A program made the translations under genes and the position numbers. A DNA stretch of 64,000 bases from Sialis fuliginosa (taxonomy: Eukaryota; Arthropoda; Insecta; Megaloptera; Sialidae): positions 14,820,501 to 14,884,500 of the forward strand of contig OY540822.1 in the NCBI GenBank assembly GCA_961205875.1, written 5' to 3'. This document shows positions 24,701 through 35,103 of the stretch, one piece after another; the stretch's first letter is position 1; every line of letters starts with the position of its first letter. The notes beneath the pieces were generated by a model that was not told where the DNA came from, did not search any database, and saw only the letters and a list, made by a program, of their open reading frames with translations.

Positions 24701-27700
24701 AATAAAAAAATGAATTATATTTAATTAAAATAAGTAAAAAAAAAATAAAGTAAAATAAAAACCTTCATTTAGTTCTGCTGATATCTTCGTACAAACCTCT
24801 TCTTATAGAAAAAATACATAAAAACAAAAAGCTCGCTGAAAACTCAAAATAAAAGAAATATACAAACAAAAAATATAAAATATTTTTTCATTATTTATTT
24901 TACATTATTTCGTACATATTAATGGTCTTAAACTTGATTTAGTTTTGTAGTCAGTAAAAGAAAAAAAAAGAAAATGCAAAAACTCCTTTTAGTATTTTGA
25001 ATAGAAAAAAAATAGAAATAATTTAACTAAACTCATAATATATGGAATGGAAAAATTTTTAATAACAATAAAAATTCTTAAAATAAACAATGTTATACAA
25101 TAAACATAGCTGCAAAAATGTATTAACTGTTATTATACAATTCAAATAAGTAAAAAATATATACTATCCTTAATTTATATAAAATGGAAGAACTACTCAA
25201 AATTCTAGTAATACAAAGTAAAATAAATTCTAAAAAGGAATACAAATATTCTTAACATAATTATTGTATCAATACAAAAATAGCCTCTTTCTATTCGCTG
25301 TTTCTAATACATTAATTTCTTCATTTATGCAGATTCACTTTACGCTTTTTTATGCGCTGTTTTCATGGAACTAATTAACCGCGTAAATGGAAGGATTACT
25401 GTATATTTTTCAAATAATGTGTTAGTTAAATTCATGTTACTTTCAGTGGCGAGGCGTGAAGTTTTTAATAAGGGAAGCATATTTTGTCAATCCTCCCCCT
25501 CCTATTAACAAAAAAAACTAGTTATTACTTTTTTAAATAAATTCTTATTTATTTATATAGTAACTAAATGATTCTACGTCTTATTTTCTTGTATTTTAGT
25601 CGATATTTGTATGACGAGTTGAAGTTCACTGTAGGAAATTTCACTAAAAAATTTCGAATTTTTTATTTCGTTAAAAGTACGTTTATTGTATAGAAAATGA
25701 CGTGAAAAGTTGTTTGTTTCAAACCGCAGGTCTGTATCTCAAACCGTTCTCGAGATATAGCCTCTCAAAGTTTCAGTTTTTTCAAAATTTTGAAGAAAAA
25801 TGGCCCTAACTTTTGAACGCGTGATCGGAATTGATTTTAGTTGACGGATTTGGAATCAGCGTGTCAAAATCTATATAATGACATGTATAATACCTTAAAA
25901 CTCGAGAAAAAAAATTTCGCGAAAAATCGAAAAAATTCAAAGGGGTATACCTTAAAAAAATGTCGATTTTTAGCCAAAATTTTTTTGTCGGATTTTAAAG
26001 TATTATACATGTCATTATATAGGTTTTGACACGCTGATTTCAAATCCGTCAACTAAAATCAATTCCGACCACGCGTTCAAAAGTTAGGGCCATTTTTCTT
26101 CAAAATTTTGAAAAAACTGAAACTTTGAGAGGCTATATCTCGAGAACGGTTTGAGATACAGACCTGCGGTTTGAAACAAACAACTTTTCACGTCATTTTC
26201 TATACAATAAACATACTTTTAACGAAATCAAAAATTTGAAATTTTTTAGTGAAATTTCCTGCAGTGAACTTCAACCCTTCATACAAATATCGACTAAAAT
26301 ACAAGAAAGTAAGACGTAGAGGTATTATAGTTTTATAATTGAGAGTGTAAATTAATATTAAATGCTATTTTTGATTTTTGGTTAAAATTTATTAACTGAA
26401 AACACATATTTGTATTAATTTACCCATAAAGTAAGGGAAGCACTGCTTCCCCTGCTTCCATGGACGCTTCGCCACTCGTTACTTTGTTATTAGAAATAGT
26501 TATAAGTTTCTAGCGAATAGTAAGGGGTATATCAAATCCCCTCTACGTAAAATAAAGTTTATTCATACATTATCACATTTTTTTTATTTCATTTTATTTA
26601 ATTTTTTTCATAACGCATTTAATAAAAATATAGAAGGGATAAAAATTCTAAAAACCTAATGAAAATGTAAAAAAGTTATATCTACTATAATAATAAAGTC
26701 ATATTGTAACAAGTTTAGTCTTTTTCTCGTAAAGTTATTAAGAAAAGGCACTAAATTTCAAAAACATTATTGCTATGATGGTGTAATATAGTTTCTTAAA
26801 ACAAAAACAATAAATACAAGATTCAAAAGTATTTTTTTATTTCTAAGGCACTAAGGAATGGAATAGTTATCGTAATACTTAATAATATGGAATATAGTTT
26901 TCAAACTTTAACATTATATTATATTTAATTCATTCAAAGAAATATATAACTTTAATGAATTATTATGGAAAAAGTTATTAATAAAATATTTATTTTGTTT
27001 AAAAATATTTAATAAATCGTAAATTTATATATGTAATAAAAATTTAAAAAAGTATATTTTAGAACAGTTATTCCAAAATTTCATTATATTATTTACAATT
27101 TCAAATCAAATCATATTTACAACAAAAAATCTTTGCATAGGGTATGTCAAATCTAACAATAAGTATATATATATTTAAAAAAATAATAAAAATTTCATGG
27201 ATAATAATTATCATTAATTTACTTAATAACTTTTTTATGATTTGTCTACTTTCTTTTAAAGTAAAGCATATCAAACATTGTCAATACTCAATACAGATTT
27301 GGAATAACTGATATCATAACTAAAAGATAAAACAAAACATACTCGTATTTGAGTTATAGTTATGTCTATAGTAAATAATCCTTAAAAACTATTATTATAT
27401 GTTATGATTATCAAATAGGTAAATGCAGCGTTAGAAGTATCTGTCCCCCACAAACCGTGCAGAGTGCAAGCGTTGTCTACACTCTCTACTCTACATACGT
27501 TTGTTATTATTATCGTAATAGAGTGAGACAATGCTGTGCTTTTTACAGAAAGCCCACCACCACCTGAAACCGGAAAGACCCGTGAACATAAATTCGGGAT
27601 CTCTTTCTCTGCGGAGTTTCTCGACGAAAGCTAGCACCTGGACCAAGGACTTTCTGGTACGCCGGTTGTAAGGGGATACAGATACATCGCAACAGTATTC

Positions 27701-30346
27701 TAGAACCGCTGTTTCTTCTTCGTGAGTTAGACCAGCTTCGTCAAGGACTAACATGCGTTTAGATTTTCCGAGAATGTTGTCGTATAGAGTTCCTTTAGGG
27801 ATTCCGTAATGCGATGAGGCTTGGGTGAAACGCATTCGTTGTGTAACTACAGCGTCTATGGCGTCTTTCAGTTGACTTTGTGTCCATGTCGGTGATTTTA
27901 ACTTGAGTAGATTGGGATATTCTCCAGCTAATGTTTTATAATAATGTTGTCAAAATTTGTGTAAAATAATAGATATAATATTTGTTAACAAAAAATACCA
28001 TATTGTTTTCTGTATGAAAATTGAAACTTGTAAAATATAAGATAAACATTAATGGAAATTAACGATATTTAATTTAATAGATCAATTTTAAAATTCAATT
28101 TTGTTTTTAATGTAAAAAATATTAAACCGTCAGTTTAAAAAAATAATATAAACAAAAATAATATATCATTAAATAGCTGAAAATTACGCCATAAAACCAT
28201 TATTAAAACAATAAATAATTATAGAAATCATTCTGATAATTAAAAAATTTATTAAAGTATGGCAATTAAAAAATATCTGCATTATACCAAGAATATAATA
28301 AAAATAACATAATCTCAAAAATAATTAAAATTTTAAAATATTTATATCATTTATAGAACTCATTAAAATAAACTATTTAGGCCTATAAATTAACTATTAA
28401 AACATAGTTGATAGTTGAATATGGATTGCATTTAAAATTTAAATAGAAATTATTTTTATTATTATTGTTTGTTTTAAATAATATCATTACATCTTTAGTT
28501 TATAATCAACAAACACTTACAAGTTTAATTTCCTTATTTGTTACAGATACCAGTGGTACTCAAAAATACACCAACTATCAACCATACTACTTTCACTATG
28601 TTAGGAACTTTATAATCGGACTGTAGATTTAAATTTCACTCGAGTTCATGGACTGATAGGAGTTGAAAGAGTACAGTGTACGAGGAGTTGGATAAAAAAA
28701 CGTGTAAAATAAAAAAGAATACACAAAATCAAACGTTCAAAACATCTAAAGGAAGAAAAAGAGGGGTAGAAAATATCGTATAATACATAGGTACGTATCA
28801 AGCAGTGCAAGGTTAAGAGAAATGGATATATGTGTGTAACAGAGACGCACAACCGAGTCACTGTCGTGGGGGCGGGGGCGTCGGGGCGCGGGGGGTCCGT
28901 CGGGACGCGAAACAGACAGTGTAAGCGTCGTTGTCGAGAATTGGGTAAGGTCAGGGCATCAAAGGAATGTTACAAAAAACAACAGGCAAACTGTTCTGTT
29001 TATAAATATAAGAGATGGTGTGTTGTGTATAACAACAGGAAACATATTAGCTTATAGGATTTTATGTAAAATTATGTTTCATTTGATATTATCCGCTGGA
29101 ATTTCGCTCTAATCAATTTCAAATAAATTCAAATCCAAATTTCATTGTCATTACACTTTTATGAGCACTTACTACATTACAAACAATTTCAAAAGTTATT
29201 TATTCATTTCTTTAAGAAAAATAAACATAATGAAATTTTCCCTACCAATTAATTTCTACATCGATTTATTTTATCAATTATTCATAAACATACTGAAAAC
29301 CACCTGCTAACGTTATATACGTTCACACAACAATTTAGTAATCACTGTTAATTAATATTTAAATAAAAATAAAAACGCTCTGTAGGTACCTATTAGTTTC
29401 CCCCTTACAATCAGTTACATAAAATAATCGGACCCCTTCATTTTTATACTCCTAATTCCCGGGATTTTTTTCTTTATCCGGTCCAACCGATTAACTCCAC
29501 TAAAGTTAAATTTATTCAAAATTTTAAAATAATTTTTATAGATCGTTGATAAAATTTGGCAGGAAGATAGCTTGTTGCATCCTGAGCAAAATCATAGGGA
29601 ACTTTGTATCCCGAAAAATCAATGATTAGATAAAAAATACAAATTCCACGCGAACGAAGTCGCGGGTGACAGCTAGTTTTTTTAAATAAATTAAAGATAC
29701 TAATATCAATAATGTTTTTCACTGAGGAAAAGTGGAGTATTTTAGATATTTGTAGGACTGGTAAGGTAATAAACACTGGCTGAGTCCGCCCCTGGATACT
29801 AGGTGTAAATGTTGGGATCCACTGTGTTGGTGTATGCACATTGTTCAGTCCTTTAAAGCTTCTAACTTTTAGTACCCACCTCAGAGGTAATGTTGACCTC
29901 ACACGTTGATTTAATCAATTTCATATAATTTTATGACCGAATCAATTAAAAAATCTGTTACTGATTCCTATTTATTAATGTTTGTGATGGAGAATAATAT
30001 GTTTCCATGCTTTTTTATGCATTTTTAACTGTTTGTGATAATTTTATTTAGTTTTTTTTTTCGTGATAAAAGAATTCAATTTATTTATATTTTTATCGAC
30101 TTCAACAATTGTAAATAAATAATATATAAACAGATCTTTTATGCTTATTGAATTCATTTATTATTGAATGGATTAAATTGATTTTTAAAATTGATCTTTT
30201 CTTAATATTGTTTATTTTATATTTATATATATAACACTCTAAAAGTTAAAATTAAAATTATTAAATAAAATTGAATAGTTGAACTTACCAGCAATAGAAG
30301 AAGTAGAGGCTCCGAGCCAAGCATGAGAAGACTCTAATAACTTGGC
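21703..30346 (-). CDS. bab: bric-a-brac (bab) C-terminal half, classical psq/AT-hook isoform
   Basis: BTB transcription factor of the bab1/bab2 family, which patterns legs, abdomen and ovary in flies. Only the 3' end is in the window. Minus-strand exons 30289-30346, 24311-24583, 22729-22967, 22038-22179 and 21703-21971 join in frame to 326 residues plus stop. The first carries AKLLESSHAWLGASTSSIA. The second has the psq-type helix-turn-helix (ERGPLKSWRPETMAEAI, LSLSQAARKYDIPYPTF, NRVHNMLGPS). The third has the AT-hook RPKGRGRPQRILLGVWPDEH, then His/Gln-rich and Ala-rich tracts. The fourth is Ala-rich (GMAAAVAAVAQGL). The last ends in DLVVPQLKLEP and CRGE. These match the bab DNA-binding region as I remember it. 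The BTB exon should lie beyond 64000. Whether this is bab1, bab2 or a single bab cannot be told here. Confidence 0.92.
23392..23600 (+). mobile_element. hAT-like terminal fragment in a bab intron
   Basis: CAGGGTTGGCCAACTTGCGG with adjacent GGCCCGCGGCC is the kind of terminal sequence found on many hAT non-autonomous elements (CAGxGxTTGGCxAACTxGCGGCCCG). A possible GC-rich counterpart (TTTTTCGGGCCACG) lies near 23560-23575. No clear right terminus or target duplication was found, so this may be a fragment. Confidence 0.5.
23700..24270. mobile_element. Fragment of the foldback family at 25.4 kb, interrupted by a TA-flanked MITE
   Basis: Both flanks (23727-23841 and 24185-24265) match the central part of the 25444-26477 element: GTCAAAATCTATATAATG, ATCGATTTTTCGCGAA, TACATGTCATTATA, and AAATTCGTCAACT. 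Removing 23842-24184 and one TA restores a continuous match, so this older element was the insertion target. Confidence 0.7.
23842..24184. mobile_element. Tc1/mariner-like MITE with TA target duplication
   Basis: 343 bp, beginning CAGTGTATTCCAAGTTGATT and ending with its exact reverse complement, flanked by TA on both sides (23840-23841 and 24185-24186). The inverted arms continue for about 120 bp (AAGACATAG, AATTTAACGATGTGTGATTGG) with differences. It has no coding region. The TA duplication and CAGTG terminus point to a Tc1/mariner-type mobiliser. Confidence 0.85.
25370..25404 (-). mobile_element. Possible Tc1/pogo-like terminus
   Basis: On the minus strand, TACAGTAATCCTTCCATTTA followed by CGCGGTTAATTAG looks like a CAG-starting terminus next to TA. 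I found no matching second end. This is weak evidence for a decayed element. Confidence 0.3.
25444..26477. mobile_element. hAT-like foldback element with 8-bp target duplication
   Basis: Ends are CAGTGGCGAGGCGTG on the left and the complement of GAGTGGCGAAGCGTCC on the right. The element is flanked by identical 8-bp direct repeats GTTACTTT (25436-25443 and 26478-26485), the hAT hallmark. From about 25575 to 26325 it is an almost perfect palindrome with arms near 370 bp, centred around 25945. The two strands of the centre therefore code nearly the same short peptide, which is an artefact of symmetry. No transposase. Confidence 0.88.
26989..26994 (-). promoter_or_regulatory. Candidate poly(A) signal of the alternative bab terminal exon
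   Basis: AATAAA on the minus strand about 500 nt past the stop at 27491. It is the nearest canonical hexamer I found downstream. Confidence 0.35.
27491..30346 (-). CDS. bab: bab alternative isoform: shared exon joined to a different terminal exon with psq + CENP-B/pogo-like HTH
   Basis: The shared exon 30289-30346 ends in phase 1 (GCT G|GTAAGT). Minus-strand exon 27491-27927 starts after CATTAG with CT GGA GAA, giving an in-frame join (Ala-Gly-Glu) and a stop at 27491. It adds 145 residues. Residues about 12-60 form a psq-type helix-turn-helix: SPTWTQSQLKDAIDAVV, RFTQASSHYGIPKGTLYDNI and GKSKRM. A second segment (LTHEEETAVLEYC, then FTGLSGFRWWWAFCKKH and SIVSL) has the spacing of the CENP-B/Tc5-type HTH found after psq in pogo/Tigger transposases. 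No DDE catalytic domain follows. No internal ATG start with a promoter is evident, so splicing to bab is the simplest reading. The polypyrimidine tract before the acceptor is weak. A separate gene is the alternative explanation. Confidence 0.72.
28830..29010. other. GC-rich islet in the bab intron
   Basis: In otherwise strongly AT-rich DNA, 28866-28910 is mostly G and C (GGGGGCGGGGGCGTCGGGGC). A mixed-composition stretch follows with AGGTCAGGGCATCAAAGG at 28948 and TGTTTATAAATA at 28997. It lies between the shared bab exon and the alternative terminal exon. Its function is unknown; enhancer, promoter or foreign insert are all possible. Confidence 0.45.
29530..29680 (+). mobile_element. 3' tail relic of a non-LTR retrotransposon
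   Basis: It contains AAATTTGGCAGGAAGATAGC, CATAGGGAACTTTGTATCCC and then CACGCGAACGAAGTCGCGGG followed by TGACAGCTAGT. This GCGxACGAAGTCGCGGG tail is common at 3' ends of RTE/CR1-like elements in insect genomes. No reverse transcriptase remains. Confidence 0.65.
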
Positions 30347-33300
30347 CTGAAAAAGAAAAACAAATTAAAAATATATCCAATAGATAGATAAAAAGTAAAA
30401 TCAAGTTTGGAAAATTACAATTTGATTCTTACATTAGTTTCTGTATAAAGACCATAGTTTTACGCAAATCATTTAGTTGTTGAAGTTCAAAAAAGTCCAA
30501 TTTATAATTAGGGGCTCATATATAGTCAAAATTTATTTTTAGTTTATTTCGTTTGAAATGTTTGTTACATATAGCTATAATTAAAATTATATATCATAAA
30601 AAATTAAGACAAAATAAATTAATAACAACATAAAAAATTTAAATAATAACCATGTTCCATAGATAAAGATCTGAATATCAATTTTAAGTAGGTTTTTCTA
30701 AATGACATATCACAAAATAAATGCACAATTTTTCATTTTAATTATTTTACATACATGAATAAATAATAATATTTTAAATATATATAAAGGTGATCATATT
30801 ACGACCTGCAGGCAAAATATCTGTCAATGTTATATTTTTATTTTATACAAGCCAATGACTCGAAAAATTAATTATATTTAATCGAAATAAAATGTAATAT
30901 TAATCATTATACAGGCCTTCTCCTGATCTTATCAAAAACATCAACCTTTATGTCGTCATGATGTCTATGTGTCTGATGAGCGATATTTTAAATTTAGGAT
31001 TAATTAATTTTGGAAACGATCTTACGATTATTTACAAAAAATTTATTATATCTCATTCATTTTTTTTATCAGTTTCTGTGGTTCCCAATTTTTTATTCGA
31101 CTCGCGGTGCCCTTTTTGAACTATGGTTTTCCCAAGGCGCCCTTCCCTAAGTCAAAGCATGACTAACTTGTAGTGAACAAGTCAAACAACTGCATTATTG
31201 AACAAATTCGTTCATTTATAATTTATTCATTAACATTAAATTAATGGGATGGATGAGGCTGTAGATCCGTGGCGCTTCTGAAAAGACGCCGTGGCTCCCC
31301 AGGGCGCCGTGGCGCACACTTTGGGAACCACTGAGTTAGATAGAAATATTCGTTTAATACACTGTATATTAAGTTTTTGAATACAGTCTATCTAAAATCT
31401 GTACTATTCTTATAGGACAATTATAAAATGCATAAGATGATATGAATATGTGTTCAGACACATTTTAAAGTGATGTTTTTAAAATGTAATTAGTTAAAAT
31501 TTGTTTGTCTATCTAATTTTCAGAATAAATAACTAATTAACATAAATGGCAGGAAATTGTTATTTTTAATAACACATAAACGTTTTATTTTAGAAACAAA
31601 GAGATTTCTATCTTTGCTACAAATATAAAGTATTGTTTTTAGAGTGTATCGTCATGATTTAGATCTTGGAAGGCTATAAAATATTACGCCACAAATTTAA
31701 CTGCCAAATTTCAATTGTCAAATTACAATTATATATACAGGTTTGGATTGAGATTGAGAGGGCATATCTCGAGAACGAAAATTTTAATTTATTTAAGAAA
31801 TGATGTGTGTTTTTATTTATAAATCGAACTTCAATCAATCAATTGTACTAGTAGATAGTTTGTCGACTACTGATATATATTATGTATAAAAACATAAAAT
31901 AATCAATAAAAATAATAACAGAATATCGTCTTATAATTTAAGATAAATATATAACACGAACAATTGTATGTGTATTGTATAATAATATGTACTCATTCCA
32001 TAGGAAAAATCAATATATAAACAGAATTATCTTATATACTAATTAATTATACTCGTATACTCGAATAAATGATTAATTACTCGTTTATGTAAACAGTGAG
32101 TGAATATTTGTTTATTTTTGAAAAAAACGTCTTTTGGGCTTATTCTTAAAATAAATAGAAACATATTTGTCTTCTTTCTTTACTTTGGTTTAAATATGTA
32201 TGTATTTCACATTATGTTATGTACAAATGTATTATTTCATTAATAATTAGGGGTAATGTCAATGTCCATGTATTATATTGTATTGTATATACTGTATACA
32301 AGCACGCCATATTATATTTCGAAGAAATATGTTCCGATAAAATATTAAGTATTAATTTTTTATATGTTTTTTATGTATAGTAAAAACTAAAAACAGTTTT
32401 GTATATAATGAATAAAACAGAAATAAGAAATAAAAGAAAATTCATATAAAAAACTTTAATAATATAAAACACGAAAATAGAACAGTTGAAAATATTTGTA
32501 TCAACTAAAGAAAAACATTAATTCAAAGCAGAATTATATACTACACAATAAATATACTTTATGCTTGGTGTATATAACATGGCTGTCCAAAATTAAATCG
32601 TTTCTTTAAATTGATTTCTTTCGTTCGCAATTTAATAACTAAACATTCATTTTTATTAGATCGATTACCAAAAAGCAAAGACTTTAACAATTTTATCTTA
32701 GGCATTTTCTACCAACTATTAAACATGCATATTTTATATATTGTACATATATATTTATTAAGTTATAGATTTTCATCATTTTTATCTTACAAACAATTCA
32801 AAAAACACATTACAAAAACCTAAACAACGAACATAACAAAAGTTATTTGGACATCCTTGATGTATGGAACATTCTATATATGAGATTCAGATGTATAGAT
32901 ACATAAATTATACAGAATACGAAATATATATAAATATCATTTATAAATATGTACATTCGTTTGGTTTTTTATGTGGAACACTTCTATTCTATATTTTAAA
33001 TAAAACCTCCTCAACATACAAAGCATTCATATATTCAATTATTTAAATTAAGGGTTGCTTCTCGTATATATTATATATTAAAATATATTACTTCAATCGC
33101 TCTATGGGGTTTATATATATAACGCGCATCTACATATTATTATACATACATACATATATTATGGCATGCAACATACCACATCCACATGCTATATAATATA
33201 TATTATTATTATTATATTATAATATACCTAATCAAATTGTGAGACTTTCTTATATTTCGTTATACTGACAATGAGTGAACTGTGTTTCTATAATGAACCG

Positions 33301-34871
33301 TGTAGACACTAACAATAAGCATGTGCTTTTATGACAAATCTGTTAAAAATATCAGAGTAAATAATTAAGATTGTATAAACATATAATAAATTATGTTTAT
33401 AATCAATTTTAGTCAGAAAACATAAAATTTTGTACAAACGCAATATATTTTCATTTAATTTCTTCATCAATCTTCACTTGTTCATTAAGAAATAATAAAA
33501 TATTCTCAAAGACTAAATAATAATCAGAAATAACTCAAATAAATTAGGTTACAATCATAAAAATGTGTTAAAATAAATGTTTATATCTCAGGAAACAAAA
33601 TTAAAACATAAACGCATAAATAACTAAATTAAAAAATATAATTCCATATGAATGTGTGTACATTTATTATATATAATCTCAAAGTTACTAATTATTATTT
33701 ATTTATTTATAAAATCCAGGCCAAATGACTTCAAAGAAATGTCTATTTTATGTTTATTTTTAACATCCAAGATTTACCTACTATAGTTACTCAAATGGGT
33801 GAATATTTATTAAATTCAAGTTATTTCTGTTTTAGTATATATAAATTGTTTATAATATACAGATGTATTTACAAAACTATATCTTCGACTTTAGATTACT
33901 TTTATTTAGATAATAATATTATTTATTTGATATATATTCAAGTAAATTGAGTTAAAAACTAAGGTTATAACGCTCAAATATAATAAATTGAACAATTATT
34001 TTCTTAATTATCAAATTTTCAATTTCACACATTTAACGTTTTATTTATAATTTGATTGCATTGAATATGTCCTCAATTGACCTGATATACAATTGATTTC
34101 AATTGTTCTATAGAATATAATAATTATATTATATAGCAGGATTAACAGTAACAATAATGAATTGTAGGTATATAATGCATTGATATAAATAAAAAAATAC
34201 AGTCATGTGAAATAGAGAGAAGTTGTTATTATTATGTATTTTTGAAACCTCTGATTTAGATGGGAGAAAAATAATTTAATTAACGAATTTGTTAATAAAT
34301 AACATTAGTAAATGTGAAATATATTATTTGATTTTTGTTTAGTGTGAAAATTTAACACTCAATTTCATGATTACATTTATTTTATATAAATAATTGAATT
34401 AACTATAAAATGAACATAGCAACACCTCGTTTATAATTCAATATACTCAATAACGGTTTTATATTAGCAGATATACACACATTTACACTATAGGTATAAC
34501 ATAGATAGACATTTTAATATAGTTGTATTTATATAAAAACCTATCTCAAGTAATTAACAAATTAGCGTACTCATTCTTAAGTGACTAATTTAACAGAAAT
34601 GTTTAAATCAAATAATAATATAACGTATTATAAAAAAGAAAACGCATGAAAATATAAAGTAAATTCTGTAACATTTCTCATTTTCATAAAAACTACTGAT
34701 TTATTCTCATTCAATACAAAAAAAAACTCGTAGTGTACAAAATGAAACTTTGGCTTAAATAAAGAGAGAGAGAAAGAGAGATAATAAATAATGCATGTAC
34801 GTTCGGAGTAGAAAAAGAGGAGGTATTTTTTTATAATAATTGTCATGTATGTTATTTGTCTTTCTCATACA
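30347..34871. other. bab intron, left part: AT-rich, no exon recognised
   Basis: Apart from the hAT-like element at 31076-31333 and a short motif at 31741-31790 (GGCATATCTCGAGAACG) shared with the foldback family, the DNA is AT-rich. It has TATA runs (32880-33230) and a short (GA)n stretch near 34761. Open frames here are short and show no domain. Confidence 0.55.
31076..31333. mobile_element. hAT-like non-autonomous element
   Basis: It ends in CTGTGGTTCCCAA on the left and the complement of CAGTGGTTCCCAAAGTGTGC on the right. Subterminal sequence is GC-rich (CGCGGTGCCC, CGCCGTGGCGC), typical of Charlie-type hAT ends. 258 bp, no open frame. An 8-bp target duplication is not clear. Confidence 0.7.
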
Positions 34872-35103
34872 ATATCAAGTATTTAGCAAATGCATAAATA
34901 AGTTTTATGCAGAAAGAATGAGAAGAAGAGGTGTTTTGTTAATACACATTCTGTCTCTGTCTGTGTCGATATGAGTATAGAGATGATGCAGAAGAAAATA
35001 AAAAAAAACTGCGTTTTGTGTGCAACTCAGCGAGTGTGGAGTCCTCAAGTGCTAATAACGTATGTGTGCGTTACGTTGAGGGTGCTGCGTCATTTTTTAC
35101 ACA
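34872..35103 (+). repeat. Inverted dispersed repeat, left copy
   Basis: 232 bp, repeated in reverse complement at 59623-59857. The right-hand 95 bp (35009-35103) differs from the other copy at a single base. The rest differs at about a dozen or more positions. It is more GC-balanced than its surroundings and has no open frame of note, no terminal repeats and no target duplication that I can see. Confidence 0.85.

Noticed and set aside
25841..26052. Two overlapping 62-residue open frames on opposite strands with nearly the same protein sequence
   Set aside because: They mirror each other because the DNA is a palindrome (centre of the hAT-like foldback); not genes.
28830..29057. 75-residue plus-strand open frame with basic and Cys residues
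   Set aside because: Composition follows the GC islet; no homology recognised, though the VRASK/VYKYK coincidence with 44.5 kb is noted as a finding.
29516..29902. 128-residue minus-strand open frame
   Set aside because: It runs antisense through a non-LTR retrotransposon tail and shows no protein domain.
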